Notes: generated from the letters alone by a model not told the origin. A stretch of 64,000 nucleotides of DNA from Pseudomonadota bacterium (GCA_020161655.1 JAIUPC010000009.1:124001-188000); one strand, 5' to 3'. Shown: positions 1 through 9,939, counted from the stretch's first letter. Made by a program: numbers and translations.

Positions 1-1018
1 CGCCGCGCTCATAGAGGACCGAGATCAGCGGCACCGGGATCACCAGAATCGCGATTGCGGCGGGAATGGTGAGGAAGAGCGCGAATTCCGTCGCGCGCGA
101 CAGGGCATAGCGGCTGCCGAAGGTGTCCGCAGACTTCAGCCGCCGCGACAGGTCCGGGAGCAGCACGATGCCGATGGCGATGCCGACAACGCCGAGCGGC
201 AGCTGGTAAAGCCGGTCGGCATAGCTCAGCCAGGCGATGGCGCCGTCGAAGAAGCTGCCGACCTGCCGCCCGACAAGAAGATTGACCTGCACCACGCCCC
301 CCGCAAGGACCGCAGGCGCGGCGATGGTCAGGAGCCGCCTGAGATCGGGCGTCATCCGTGGCCACTTGAGCCGCAAGGGATAGCCCATCCGCGCCGCCGC
401 GACCCAGACCAGCGCCAGTTGGGCAAGGCCGGTGACCGGTGTCGCCCAGGCCATGGTCAGGCCCATGTCCCATCCGACGTAGTTGGCAAAGAGCATCACC
501 GCAATGAAGATCACGTTCAGAAGAACCGGCGCGCCGGCGGCGGCGATGAAACGACCGCCAGCGTTCAGAAGGCCCGACAGGAGTGCGGTCAGCGAGATGA
601 AGAGGATATAGGGAAAGCAGATCCGCCCGTATTCGATAGCCAGCGGCAGCCGTTCATCGCCGGCGAACCCGCCCGCCATCAGGAGGACGAGCCAGGGCAT
701 GGCGATCATCGCCACGACCGACACGAGGACCGTCACGAAGGCAAGGCCCGAAAAGGCATCCTCCGCGAACTCCTTAGGGTTCTCGCCGGATTCGAGCTTC
801 TTGGAAAAGATCGGCACGAAGGCGGTGTTGAAGGCACCTTCCGCAAAGAAGCGGCGGAACATGTTCGGGAGCGTGAAGGCCACGAGGAATGCCTCGGCTA
901 CCGGGCCGGTGCCAAGGTAGTTCGCCGTCAGCACGTCGCGCGCAAAGCCGGCAATGCGCGACAGCAGGGTCCAGGCCCCGACGGTGAGGAACCCGCGGAT
1001 CAATCGGATCGGTTTCAT
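1..1018 (-). CDS. murJ: Lipid II flippase MurJ (MviN), N-terminal part, cut by the left edge
   Basis: MurJ moves lipid II across the inner membrane for peptidoglycan synthesis. The frame is open from the ATG at 1018 down to base 1, so about 339 residues are present of a protein usually near 510. The start MKPIRLIRGFLTVGAWTLLS and the following SRIAGFARD are typical of the MviN/MurJ N-terminus, and several long hydrophobic helices follow. The start codon shares its A with the glnD stop codon (TGATG on the minus strand), which points to translational coupling with glnD just upstream. The family call is firm; the C-terminal helices lie outside the window. Confidence 0.93.
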   Translation of the reverse strand, partial: MKPIRLIRGFLTVGAWTLLSRIAGFARDVLTANYLGTGPVAEAFLVAFTLPNMFRRFFAEGAFNTAFVPIFSKKLESGENPKEFAEDAFSGLAFVTVLVSVVAMIAMPWLVLLMAGGFAGDERLPLAIEYGRICFPYILFISLTALLSGLLNAGGRFIAAAGAPVLLNVIFIAVMLFANYVGWDMGLTMAWATPVTGLAQLALVWVAAARMGYPLRLKWPRMTPDLRRLLTIAAPAVLAGGVVQVNLLVGRQVGSFFDGAIAWLSYADRLYQLPLGVVGIAIGIVLLPDLSRRLKSADTFGSRYALSRATEFALFLTIPAAIAILVIPVPLISVLYERG

Positions 1019-3861
1019 CAGCCCTGAGCCCGCTCGGCCCCTTCCGTGATAGCCTGGCGCAGCTTGCGTTCCAGGCTTTCCTGTTTCGACTTGGCATGCA
1101 GCTTCAGCCCGAACATGTCCTTGACATAGAAGCTGTCCACCACCTGTGCGCCATAGGTCGCGATCACGGCGGAGGCAATGTAGATGTTGTTGTTGGCCAG
1201 CGTCCGGGTCAGGTCAAAAAGAAGGCCGGGCCGGTCGCGGGTGTCGACCTCGATGATCGTGTAGATCTCCGAGCCTTCGTTGTCGATCGTGACATGGGTC
1301 GGAAACTGGAACTGGCGTTCGCGCTTCTTGATCTTGTCGCGGTCCTTCAGCGCCTCGCGCGCCACGACCTCGCCCTTGAAGGTCTTCTCGATCATGACCC
1401 TGAGGCGGGGAAGGCGCTCGGCCTCGTAAGGATGGCCCTCGCTGTCCTGTATCCAGAACACCGCCGTCGCATAGCCGTCCTTCGAGGTATAGGTCCGGGC
1501 ATCGACGACATTGGCGCCGACCAGCGCCAGCGCCCCGGCTAGGCGCGAGAAGATGCCGGGATGGTCGGCCAGCGCGAAACAGGCGCGGGTGGCGTCGTGG
1601 TCGGGATCGGGCTTCAGGTCGATGCGGATCGCATCGTCGGGAATGTCCCGCAGAAGGGTGGCGAAGACTGCTTGCGTGTCGGTCGAAAGCCCCTGCCAGT
1701 AGGGGTCGTAATGCCGCCCCGTCTCGCGCCGTATGTCCTTCGCATCCCAGCCCGACAGCGCCTCTCGGAGCGCGCGCTTGGCCTCGTCCTCACGCTTGGC
1801 GCGGTTGACGTTCTCAAGCCCCGCTTCCAGCGCCTCGGAGGTTTCGGCGTGGAGCCGCCTGAGGAGCATGGCCTTCCAGTTGTTCCAGGTATTCGGACCG
1901 ACGCCGCGGATGTCGCAGACCGTCAACACCGTCAGGAGGTCGAGCCGCTTCCGCGTCTTCACGATCTTGGCGAAGTCGCGCACCGTTCGCGGGTCGGAAA
2001 TGTCGCGCTTCTGCGCCATGTCCGACATCACAAGATGGTAGCGCACCAACCATTCGACGGTCTCGCATTCCTCGGGGTTCAGGCCCAATCGAGGCGCCAC
2101 CTTCCGCGCGATCTGCGCGCCGAGGATCGAATGATCCTCGGGCCGGCCCTTGCCGATATCGTGGAGCAGAAGGGCGACATAAAGCACCCGCCGGTTCACC
2201 CCGGCATCGAGGATCGCCGACGAGAGCGGCAGTTCCTCGATCAGCTCGTGCCGTTCGATCTGGGCGAGGGTGGAGATGGTCTGGATCGTGTGCTCGTCCA
2301 CCGTGTAGTGGTGGTAGACGTTGAACTGCATCATCGCCACGATCGGCTCGAATTCCGGGATGAAGGCGGAAAGGACGCCAAGCTCGTTCATCCGCCTGAG
2401 CGCCCGTTCGGGGTTGCCGTGCTTGAGGAGGAGGTCGAGGAAGATGCGGGTCGCCTCGCGGTCCTCGCGCATGTCATCATCGATGAGGTCGAGATTGGCT
2501 GCAACGACGCGCATCGCCTCGGGGTGGATGAGGTAGCGCGACCGCAGCGCCTCTTCGAAGATGCGCAGAAGGTTGAGCTTGTCATCGAGAAAGCCGGCCT
2601 CGTCCGCGATGTTGATGCGGCCCTTGTCGATGCGGAAGCCTTCGCGCGTCTTCTTGCGCCGACGAAGAAGCCCGGCGAGCCGCGCCTCGCGCTTGACATG
2701 GGTCGCTTCGAGCGTGGTCAGGAACACCCGCGTCAACTCGCCGACGCGCGTCGCGTGGCGGAAATAGTCCTGCATGAAATGCTCGACGGCACGGCGGCCG
2801 CCGGCATCGCCGTAACCCATCCGCGCCGCGACCTCGACCTGAAGATCGAAGGTCAACTGGTCCTGCGCCCGCGCGGTGATGAGGTGCAGGTGACAGCGCA
2901 CCGCCCAGAGGAAATCCTCGGCAGCCGCGAAGTTTTCGTATTCCTCCTTGCGGAAAAGGCCGACGCCGACAAGCTCGGCGGCACGGCGGACGCCGTGGAT
3001 ATACTTGCCGATCCAGTAAAGTGTCTGCAGGTCGCGCAGGCCGCCCTTGCCCTCCTTCACGTTCGGCTCAAGCACATAACGCTGGCCGCCCTGCCGCTTG
3101 TGGCGTTGCGCCCGTTCCTCAAGCTTCGCCTCGATGAAGTCGGAGGCAGTGTTCTTGAAAAGGTCGTTCCTGAGCCGGGTCCGCAATTCATCGGCGAGCG
3201 GCTCGTACCCGGCAATGTAGCGGCGTTCGAGAAGTGCCGTACGGATCGTGTAATCCTCGCGCCCGAGGCGGATGCAGTCCTTCACCGTGCGGCTGGCATG
3301 GCCGACCTTCAGCCGCATGTCCCAGAAGATGTAAAGCATCGTCTCGATGACGCTTTCCGCCCAGGCGGTCATCTTCCACGGCGTCAGGAACAGAAGGTCG
3401 ACATCCGAGGCCGGCGCCATTTCGGCGCGGCCATAGCCGCCTACGGCAAGGACCGTGATCCTTTCGCCCTCGGTCGGGTTGGAGATCGGCTGCAATACCT
3501 TCGCCGTCACCTCGAAGGCATGCCAGACGATTGCGTCGGTGAGGGCTGCATAGCCGCGGACGGTCATGCGCGCGGCCTGCGGATGAGTGGCGAAATCGGC
3601 CGCGACGGTGGCAAGAACCTCGTTTCGCGCCGTGGTCAGGGTCCTGACGATCAGGGCGCGCCGCTCACGCGGATCGGTGACGCCCGCGCACAGCCCGGCA
3701 AGATGGGCGCTGAACCGCGCCCGGTCGAAAAGCGGGTGGCCGACGATGGTTTCAGGCAGTTCGTCGGCGGGAAAGGGCCGCGTCACGCTGTCGGGTGCGG
3801 CCCGCAATGCTGCGCGGCTGTCAGAGTCCCGCGCCGCCGAAGCTTCTGGGAGCCGGATCAA
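1018..3861 (-). CDS. glnD: Bifunctional PII uridylyltransferase / uridylyl-removing enzyme GlnD
   Basis: GlnD senses glutamine and adds or removes UMP on PII proteins, setting nitrogen regulation. The 947 residues show the full family layout: a nucleotidyltransferase domain with GGYGR at 141-145 and the metal-binding DVD at 153-155, an HD domain with LLHDIGKG at 565-572, and two C-terminal ACT domains at about 758-835 and 866-940. The length is normal. The chosen ATG at 3861 overlaps the end of the upstream lipoprotein gene by 41 bases; an in-frame GTG at 3786 would remove the overlap and is a real alternative, since the first 25 residues look poorly conserved. murJ follows with a one-base overlap. 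Confidence 0.95.
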   Translation of the reverse strand: MIRLPEASAARDSDSRAALRAAPDSVTRPFPADELPETIVGHPLFDRARFSAHLAGLCAGVTDPRERRALIVRTLTTARNEVLATVAADFATHPQAARMTVRGYAALTDAIVWHAFEVTAKVLQPISNPTEGERITVLAVGGYGRAEMAPASDVDLLFLTPWKMTAWAESVIETMLYIFWDMRLKVGHASRTVKDCIRLGREDYTIRTALLERRYIAGYEPLADELRTRLRNDLFKNTASDFIEAKLEERAQRHKRQGGQRYVLEPNVKEGKGGLRDLQTLYWIGKYIHGVRRAAELVGVGLFRKEEYENFAAAEDFLWAVRCHLHLITARAQDQLTFDLQVEVAARMGYGDAGGRRAVEHFMQDYFRHATRVGELTRVFLTTLEATHVKREARLAGLLRRRKKTREGFRIDKGRINIADEAGFLDDKLNLLRIFEEALRSRYLIHPEAMRVVAANLDLIDDDMREDREATRIFLDLLLKHGNPERALRRMNELGVLSAFIPEFEPIVAMMQFNVYHHYTVDEHTIQTISTLAQIERHELIEELPLSSAILDAGVNRRVLYVALLLHDIGKGRPEDHSILGAQIARKVAPRLGLNPEECETVEWLVRYHLVMSDMAQKRDISDPRTVRDFAKIVKTRKRLDLLTVLTVCDIRGVGPNTWNNWKAMLLRRLHAETSEALEAGLENVNRAKREDEAKRALREALSGWDAKDIRRETGRHYDPYWQGLSTDTQAVFATLLRDIPDDAIRIDLKPDPDHDATRACFALADHPGIFSRLAGALALVGANVVDARTYTSKDGYATAVFWIQDSEGHPYEAERLPRLRVMIEKTFKGEVVAREALKDRDKIKKRERQFQFPTHVTIDNEGSEIYTIIEVDTRDRPGLLFDLTRTLANNNIYIASAVIATYGAQVVDSFYVKDMFGLKLHAKSKQESLERKLRQAITEGAERAQG

Positions 3862-4999
3862 TCACAACCACCTGTGAGTTCTGGATCTTTGCAATCGCAA
3901 GGCCCCTTTCGTTGGTCCCGTCGCTCCGCAGGCGGAATACGCCGTTCACCCCGGCAAAGCCAGAGCCCTGGGTCAGTGCCGAGGCACTGAGCGCGTTGGA
4001 CTTGCCCTGACGGGCGAGCGCGCCAATGGCTGCAATACCGTCATAGGCCAGCGCCACGACAGCGGCAGGAACCGGCGGCGCACCATAGGCGGCGGCGTAG
4101 CGGCTTTCGAACTGGCGGCCAAGCTGCGGATCGGGAAGCGCGAAGACGCCGCCCTGAAGGCCCGGCAGCGCCGCGGCCTGCGCCGGAACATCCCAGCGCG
4201 CGAGGCCGGCAAGCTGTGCCACATCCGCCGTCAGCCCCTGTTCGCGGATCAGCTGTGTCAGGATCGGCAGGGCGCCGTCCGTCGTCGCGTCGACGATGAC
4301 GAAATCGGCGGAATTGGCGCGGGCCGAGGACACGATCTGAGGCGCCGCCGTGACCACGCCGTTCTGCGACATGGCATAGGCCACGTTGCCGACGATGCTG
4401 GCGCCGCTGCCTGCCGCCGCCTGGGCAACGGCGGAACGCGCCTGTTCGCCGGCCGGGGTCTGGGCGCTGACCATCAGGATGCGACGCTTGCCGGTCTGCG
4501 CGCCGTAGCGGACGATGCGGTTGGCGGTGTTCTGGAAGGTGGAGCCGAGGATGAAGACGTTGCCGCCGGCGATGTCGGGGTTGTTCGAGAAACTGAGGAC
4601 GTTGACGCCATTCGCGGCGACGGCGGCACCCACCGCATTCGCTTCCTGCGCGTAAAGCGGCCCGAGGACGACCTTGGCCCCCTCGCTCACCGCCTGCGCC
4701 GCGACGGAGGCGGCTTTCGCCGGCTGGCCTGCAGTCGAATAGACCCGAAGGTCGATCTGCGCGCCGCTCATGTCCGCCATGGCAAGGCGGGCCGCGTTCT
4801 CAAGCGATTTCGCCATCAGTTCGTCGGTCGTCGACCCTGACCCCGAGGGCACCAGAAGCGCCACAGGCACCGCCTCGCCACTGCCAAGGGACGGTCCGCC
4901 GCCGCCAAGAGCGATAGGTTCGCAGGCGGCGAGCGCGAGCGTGGCGGCTGCTGCCGCGCAAGTCATGAACTTGCGGCGGCTGGCGAAAAGGTCGAACAT
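3821..4999 (-). CDS. Penicillin-binding-protein activator lipoprotein (LpoA/YraM-like periplasmic-binding fold)
   Basis: The 392-residue protein begins with a lipoprotein signal ending LALAAC (lipidated Cys26), then has a type I periplasmic-binding fold (VPVALLVPSGSGS near residue 44, VVLGPLYAQEANAVG near 110). This matches the LpoA/YraM-like penicillin-binding-protein activator group, which acts at the outer membrane to stimulate peptidoglycan synthases; the alphaproteobacterial members are annotated by similarity rather than proven. The gene stands divergent from rsmI and yraN, as yraM does in many proteobacteria, which supports the call. The 3' end overlaps the predicted start of glnD by 41 bases. 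Confidence 0.82.
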   Translation of the reverse strand: MFDLFASRRKFMTCAAAAATLALAACEPIALGGGGPSLGSGEAVPVALLVPSGSGSTTDELMAKSLENAARLAMADMSGAQIDLRVYSTAGQPAKAASVAAQAVSEGAKVVLGPLYAQEANAVGAAVAANGVNVLSFSNNPDIAGGNVFILGSTFQNTANRIVRYGAQTGKRRILMVSAQTPAGEQARSAVAQAAAGSGASIVGNVAYAMSQNGVVTAAPQIVSSARANSADFVIVDATTDGALPILTQLIREQGLTADVAQLAGLARWDVPAQAAALPGLQGGVFALPDPQLGRQFESRYAAAYGAPPVPAAVVALAYDGIAAIGALARQGKSNALSASALTQGSGFAGVNGVFRLRSDGTNERGLAIAKIQNSQVVVIDPAPRSFGGAGL

Positions 5000-5090
5000 G
5001 GTGACATCCTCTTGCGGGCTGGAGGCGGAACGCTAACGGGGCCGGAGCCTATGCGGTCATGGGGCATAAGTAAACGCAAGAGCGAGGCAA

Positions 5091-5957
5091 ATGGCGGCAA
5101 ACATACCTGGGCAGCAACTTCCTGCAGGGCTCTATTTCATTGCGACGCCGATCGGCGCGGCGCGCGACATCACCTTGCGCGCGCTCGACATTCTACGAAC
5201 CGCCGATGTGATCGCGGCGGAGGATACGCGGTCGCTCCGCCACCTGATGGACATTCACGGCATCGCTGTCGGCGACCGGCCGCTTCTGTCCTATCACGAT
5301 CATAACGGAGAACGTGTCCGCCCGCGGATTCTCGCCGCTTTGGCCGAGGGGAGGTCGGTCGCCTATGCGTCCGAGGCCGGCACCCCCCTGGTCGCCGACC
5401 CCGGCTATCAGCTTGGCGCGGCGGCGATTGCGGCGGGGCATGTCGTGACCGCCGCACCGGGGCCTTCGGCGGTTCTCGCGGCCCTCACCGTCTCGGGTCT
5501 GCCGTCGGACCGCTTCCTCTTCGCAGGATTCGCGCCCAACGCCGGCGGTCAGCGCCGGCGCTGGCTTGAAGAGATCGGCGGGATACCGGCGACCCTCATC
5601 CTCTACGAATCGCCGAAGCGCATTAACGCCTTGTTAAGGGATATGGAGTCAGTGTTCGGGCAGGAGCGGCGGATCGCCGTGTGCCGCGAACTGACCAAGA
5701 AGTTCGAAGAGGTCACGCGCGGCAGCATTGCCGAAGTCGTCGCGGCTTTCGACGGCAGGGCGGTGAAGGGCGAGATCGTCGTGCTGGTCGACCGCGCGCG
5801 CGGTGTCGCTGCGGCGGAGGCGGATATCGAGGTCGCTTTGAGGGAGGCGCTGACATGCCAGACGGTCAAGGATGCCGCAGCCTCGGTCGCAGAACTGACC
5901 GGGGCGCCGAAGCGGGAGGTCTACCAGCTGGCGCTGAAACTCGCCGGCGGCAACTGA
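5091..5957 (+). CDS. rsmI: 16S rRNA (cytidine(1402)-2'-O)-methyltransferase RsmI
   Basis: RsmI methylates the ribose of C1402 in 16S rRNA using SAM. The 288-residue length is normal for the family. Visible tetrapyrrole-methylase-fold motifs are FIATPIGAARDITLRALDIL near residue 12, EDTRSLRHLM near 44, APGPSAVLAALTVSGLPSDR near 120 and LYESPKRI near 168. The ATG at 5091 follows a modest GA-rich stretch (GAGGCAA). yraN starts 8 bases after the stop, so the two are probably cotranscribed. The gene is divergent from the penicillin-binding-protein activator with a 91-base shared upstream region. Confidence 0.95.
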   Translation: MAANIPGQQLPAGLYFIATPIGAARDITLRALDILRTADVIAAEDTRSLRHLMDIHGIAVGDRPLLSYHDHNGERVRPRILAALAEGRSVAYASEAGTPLVADPGYQLGAAAIAAGHVVTAAPGPSAVLAALTVSGLPSDRFLFAGFAPNAGGQRRRWLEEIGGIPATLILYESPKRINALLRDMESVFGQERRIAVCRELTKKFEEVTRGSIAEVVAAFDGRAVKGEIVVLVDRARGVAAAEADIEVALREALTCQTVKDAAASVAELTGAPKREVYQLALKLAGGN

Positions 5958-5965
5958 GGGGGCGC

Positions 5966-6307
5966 GTGGCCCAGCTCGGCGGCCTCGTGGCCGAAGACCG
6001 GGTCGCCGCCGATTTCGCCCGGCGCGGGCTGGACGTGGTCGCGCGCCGCTGGCGCGGGGTGTCCGGCGAGATCGACATGATCTGCAGCGAGGGACCGGTC
6101 ACGGTCTTTGTCGAGGTGAAGAGTGCAGCCAGCTTCGATGCGGCTGCGCAAAGCCTCCTGCCGCGCCAGATCGCCCGCATCCGTGCCGCCGCCAGCGAAT
6201 ATGTGTCGTCGCTCCCCGCCGGTCAGGACAGCGAGATGCGCTTCGACGTCGCCCTTGTGGATAGCGTTGGACGCATCGAGGTTCTGGAGAACGCCCTCGG
6301 CCCCTGA
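5966..6307 (+). CDS. yraN: YraN family (UPF0102) endonuclease-like protein
   Basis: A 113-residue protein of the UPF0102 family, which has a restriction-endonuclease-like fold but no firmly established cellular role. The signature GEIDMI followed by VFVEVKSA (residues about 31-54) carries the acidic residues and lysine of that nuclease core. The GTG at 5966 lies 8 bases after the rsmI stop and gives an N-terminus of the usual length (VAQLGGLVAEDRVAADFARR); no ATG fits in the frame nearby. rsmI-yraN-gshB is a common order in Rhodobacterales. Confidence 0.85.
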   Translation: MAQLGGLVAEDRVAADFARRGLDVVARRWRGVSGEIDMICSEGPVTVFVEVKSAASFDAAAQSLLPRQIARIRAAASEYVSSLPAGQDSEMRFDVALVDSVGRIEVLENALGP

Positions 6308-6390
6308 CACCCCGGCTGATCGCCGATTGCATCCCGCCCAAGCCTCGGTCATCAATCGGCCCCGAAACTGGCTGAGGAAAGGCGGGCGGC

Positions 6391-7332
6391 ATGACACTCA
6401 AGGTCGCGTTCCAGATGGACCCGATCGGGCCGATCAACATCGGCGCCGATTCGACCTTTCGCATCGCGCTTGAGGCGCAGTCGCGGGGACACCGGCTTTT
6501 CTACTATACGCCCGACCGTCTCTTTTACCGCGAGGGCCGCGTCATGGCGCGGGGCTGGCCCTTGGAGGTCCGGCGCGAGAAGGGCAATCACTACACGCTC
6601 GGCGACGAGACGGAGGTCGACCTTGCCGATTGGGATGTGGTCTGGCTCAGGCAGGACCCGCCCTTCGACATGGGTTACATCACCACGACCCATCTTCTCG
6701 ACATGATCCACCCGAAGACGCTGGTGGTGAACGACCCGTTCTGGGTCAGGAACTATCCCGAAAAGCTCCTCGTCCTGAACTTCCCCGATCTTACGCCCCC
6801 GACCCTCATCGCCCGCGATCTTGCCATTATCCGCGAGTTCAAGCACCGGCATGGCGACATCATCCTGAAGCCCTTGTACGGCAATGGCGGCGCCGGTGTC
6901 TTCCGGCTTGACCCGAACGACCGCAACCTCGCCTCGCTGCATGAGCTTTTCACCGGCATCAGCCGCGAGCCCCTGATCGCGCAGAAATATGTGCCGGCGG
7001 TGGTGAAGGGCGACAAGCGCATCATTCTTGTGGACGGCGAGCCGGTGGGGGCCATCAACCGGGTGCCGGCGGAGGGCGAGACCCGGTCGAACATGCATGT
7101 CGGCGGGCGGCCCGAGAAGATCGGCCTCACCGACCGCGACCGCGAGATCTGTGCCGCCATCGGCCCGACCTTGCGCGACAAGGGCCAGATTTTCGTCGGC
7201 ATCGACGTGATCGGCGACTGGCTGACCGAAATCAACGTGACCTCGCCGACCGGCATTCAGGAGCTTGAGCGCTTCGACGGCACCAATGCGGCAGCGAAGA
7301 TCTGGGAAGCGATCGAGGCGAAACGGCGCTGA
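6391..7332 (+). CDS. gshB: Glutathione synthetase GshB
   Basis: GshB joins gamma-glutamylcysteine and glycine using ATP in the cytoplasm, the second step of glutathione synthesis. The 313-residue protein has the GSH synthase N-terminal domain ([20 protein letters not shown]), the ATP-grasp core with [14 protein letters not shown] near residue 160, and the late metal/substrate segment [15 protein letters not shown] near 279. Length is normal. It is 83 bases after yraN and may be in the same transcript. It ends three bases before the convergent YifB-type gene, with no clear terminator between them. Confidence 0.96.
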   Translation: MTLKVAFQMDPIGPINIGADSTFRIALEAQSRGHRLFYYTPDRLFYREGRVMARGWPLEVRREKGNHYTLGDETEVDLADWDVVWLRQDPPFDMGYITTTHLLDMIHPKTLVVNDPFWVRNYPEKLLVLNFPDLTPPTLIARDLAIIREFKHRHGDIILKPLYGNGGAGVFRLDPNDRNLASLHELFTGISREPLIAQKYVPAVVKGDKRIILVDGEPVGAINRVPAEGETRSNMHVGGRPEKIGLTDRDREICAAIGPTLRDKGQIFVGIDVIGDWLTEINVTSPTGIQELERFDGTNAAAKIWEAIEAKRR

Positions 7333-7335
7333 CCG

Positions 7336-8850
7336 CTATTTCCCGGCCTGAAGGCTGAGCCGGTAGCTGACCGCCTCGGCGACATGGGGTTTGCGCACCG
7401 TTGACTCGCTATCGAGATCGGCGATGGTGCGCGCCACCCTGAGCACCCGGTGGTAGCCGCGTGCGGTCAGGCCGAAGCGTTCCGCAACCCTTGTCAGAAG
7501 GTCGCGGCCCTCGGTATCGGGGCTTGCCACTTCCTCCAGCAGCCGCCCTTCCGCATCGGCATTGACCCGCATTCCCGGATGCGCTTCGAAGCGGGCCGTT
7601 TGGGTCGCACGGGCGGCGGCGACCCGCGCCGCGACCGTGGCCGAGCTTTCGCCGGTTTCCGGCAGGTCGAGATCGGTGAAGGCGACGGGCGGCACTTCGA
7701 CGCGCAAGTCGATCCGGTCCATCAGCGGCCCCGAGATGCGGCCGAGGTAATCCTCGCCGCATAAGGGCACGCGGGCGCAACTACGGGAGGGGTCGGACAG
7801 GTAGCCGCATTTGCAGGGGTTGGCGGCGGCGACCAGCAGGAACCGGCAGGGATAGCGGATATGGGCATTGGCGCGGGCGACGACGACCTCGCCGGTCTCG
7901 ATCGGCTGGCGCAGGGTTTCAAGGACGGTGCGGGGAAACTCAGGGAATTCGTCGAGGAAGAGAACGCCGTTATGCGCAAGGCTGATCTCCCCCGGTTTCG
8001 CGCCGCGCCCGCCGCCGACGATGGCCGCCATCGAGGCGGTATGGTGCGGCTCGCGGAAGGGTCGCGTCCGGCTGATCCCGCCCTCGTCAAGAAGCCCCGA
8101 CAGCGAATGGATCATCGAGGTTTCGAGCGCCTCCATCGGCGTCAGGGGCGGCAGGATGCCGGGGAGCCGCGCGGCGAGCATCGACTTGCCGGAACCGGGC
8201 GTGCCGACCATGAGAAGGTGATGCCGACCGGCGGCGGCAATCTCCAGCGCGCGTTTCGCCCGTTCCTGGCCCTTCACGTCGCGCAGGTCGCGGATGCCGG
8301 GGTTTCCCGTCACCTCGCCGGGGCGCGCCGGCGCAAGAGGGGCGCGTTCGGTGAAGTGGCCGACCACTTCGTCAAGCGTGGCTGCGCCGATGACCTCGGT
8401 CCCGCCGACCCAGGCGGCTTCCGGCCCGCAGGCGCGCGGGCATAAAAGCCGCCGTCCTTCGCCCGCCGCCGCCATCGCGGCGGGAAGCGCGCCGATCACC
8501 GGGACGAGGCGCCCGTCGAGCGACAGCTCACCCAGCGCGACGCTGCCCTCCACCTCTTCGCGCGGCAGGATGTCGATGGCGGCGAGAAGGGCCAAAGCGA
8601 TGGGCAGGTCGAAATGCGAACCTTCCTTCGGCAGGTCGGCGGGCGAGAGGTTGATGGTGATCCGCTTCGACGGCAGCGCGATGGAAAGTGCTGTCAGCGC
8701 GGCGCGGACCCGGTCGCGAGCTTCGCTCACCGCCTTGTCGGGCAGGCCGACGATGGCGAAGTTCGGCATCCCGGCGGAAACGGCGCATTGCACCTCGACG
8801 ATGCGGGCCTCCACCCCTTCGAAAGCCACCGTATAGGTGCGCGCGACCAT
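7336..8850 (-). CDS. YifB/ComM family Mg-chelatase-like AAA+ ATPase
   Basis: The 504-residue protein has the family's three parts: an N-terminal ribosomal-S5/Lon-protease-like domain (residues 1-170), a Mg-chelatase-type AAA+ core with Walker A GTPGSGKS at 216-223 and Walker B VLFLDE at 296-301, and a C-terminal helical lid. A cysteine-containing insertion (CKCGYLSD and nearby Cys residues, about 340-360) sits in the ATPase core, as in other family members. ComM acts as a branch-migration helicase in natural transformation in Vibrio and Haemophilus; the same role here is not shown. It converges on gshB. Confidence 0.9.
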   Translation of the reverse strand: MVARTYTVAFEGVEARIVEVQCAVSAGMPNFAIVGLPDKAVSEARDRVRAALTALSIALPSKRITINLSPADLPKEGSHFDLPIALALLAAIDILPREEVEGSVALGELSLDGRLVPVIGALPAAMAAAGEGRRLLCPRACGPEAAWVGGTEVIGAATLDEVVGHFTERAPLAPARPGEVTGNPGIRDLRDVKGQERAKRALEIAAAGRHHLLMVGTPGSGKSMLAARLPGILPPLTPMEALETSMIHSLSGLLDEGGISRTRPFREPHHTASMAAIVGGGRGAKPGEISLAHNGVLFLDEFPEFPRTVLETLRQPIETGEVVVARANAHIRYPCRFLLVAAANPCKCGYLSDPSRSCARVPLCGEDYLGRISGPLMDRIDLRVEVPPVAFTDLDLPETGESSATVAARVAAARATQTARFEAHPGMRVNADAEGRLLEEVASPDTEGRDLLTRVAERFGLTARGYHRVLRVARTIADLDSESTVRKPHVAEAVSYRLSLQAGK

Positions 8851-8904
8851 CTGCCGTCCCCTTAATCTTGGTTAACGGGTAGCGCGGCGGTGGTTGAGAA
8901 AGCG

Positions 8905-9774
8905 TTAACGCGCCCGCATCGCCATGAAGGCAGGCCAGGCTTCGGGGTCCACCAGGGTCTTGTCGCGGCAGAAGGGGTTGCAGAAACCCCAGACCTTGCC
9001 GTCCATCTCAAGGAAGTCCGTCACCGGCTTGCCGGAATAGGGACAGGCGGCGTTTTCGGACGGGCCTTGCGCGACGGTCGCGGCCAGCGGCTCAGGGCCG
9101 GGCCAGGGGCGGGTCGCGTAGGGCATGTCGTAGCTTGGCTGGTGCGTCTTTTCGGCGGCACCCATGGCGCGCCAGCGGCGGAAGGACGGGTCGGAGAGAT
9201 GGGCCTTCACATAATCCATCGCTGGTGCCGAGACCGGCAGGTTGTAGCTGGCGACCCGCGTGGCGACCGGCGCGAAAAAGGCATCCGCCGCCGTATAGCG
9301 GCCGAAAAGCCAGGGGCCGCCCGCGCCGAAGCGGTCGCGCGCCCGTGCCCAGATCGCCTCGATCCGCGCGAGGTCGTCCATAACCTCCTTCCGCGGCTTC
9401 GAGTCGACATAGCTCAGCTTCAGGTTCATCGGGCAATCGCCACGAAGCGAGGTGAAGCCCGCATGCATTTCCGCGCACATGTAGCGCGCCATGGCGCGGG
9501 CCGCCGGGTCTTCCGGCCAGAGACCTGCCTCTGGATGACGCTCGGCCAGCGTCTCGGCGATGGCGAGGGTTTCGCCGATCACCTCGCCCTCGGGCGTGCG
9601 CATGGCCGGGGCCAGCCGCGCCGGTGCGAACTCGGCCATAAGCCGGTCGAAATCGTCGCTGTAGAGCACGCCGAGATGGCACTTCACCGGGATCCCGAAT
9701 TTCTCGAAAAGAAGCCAGCCCCTGAGGGACCAGCTCGAATGGCTGCGGTCGCCGATGGCGAGGTGGTAGGTCAT
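8905..9774 (-). CDS. Glutathione S-transferase family protein with C-terminal cysteine motif
   Basis: The start is the ATG at 9774, set by GGAG nine bases upstream; an in-frame start further up would add 28 low-complexity residues. The first 200 of 289 residues look like a GST (MTYHLAIGDRSHSSWSLRGW, a GETLAIAETLAE helix, and a C-terminal all-helical domain with GGPWLFGRYTAADAFFAPV). The last 45 residues are an unusual addition with CPYSG at 244-248 and FCNPFC at 264-269, a spacing that could bind a metal. Substrate unknown. It is divergent from coaBC, sharing about 165 bases of upstream DNA. Confidence 0.8.
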   Translation of the reverse strand: MTYHLAIGDRSHSSWSLRGWLLFEKFGIPVKCHLGVLYSDDFDRLMAEFAPARLAPAMRTPEGEVIGETLAIAETLAERHPEAGLWPEDPAARAMARYMCAEMHAGFTSLRGDCPMNLKLSYVDSKPRKEVMDDLARIEAIWARARDRFGAGGPWLFGRYTAADAFFAPVATRVASYNLPVSAPAMDYVKAHLSDPSFRRWRAMGAAEKTHQPSYDMPYATRPWPGPEPLAATVAQGPSENAACPYSGKPVTDFLEMDGKVWGFCNPFCRDKTLVDPEAWPAFMAMRAR

Positions 9775-9939
9775 GTCATGCTCCGGTTCCGGTGTCGCCG
9801 CGACACTAGCCGGGGCACGCCGGTCCTGCACATCGCCTTTTGTGCGACCTTCCATCAAGAGACTTGATGTGAGGCGCGGCTTGTCATCAGGGCGGGGCGG
9901 ACCTAATCCTTAGACCCCGGGGCCAAGGAAGAGGGCGAC

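Noticed and set aside
1561-3990. An 809-codon open frame on the plus strand opposite glnD
   Set aside because: It is antisense to a fully recognisable glnD; its translation is arginine- and histidine-rich with no family motif. Long antisense frames are expected in GC-rich DNA.
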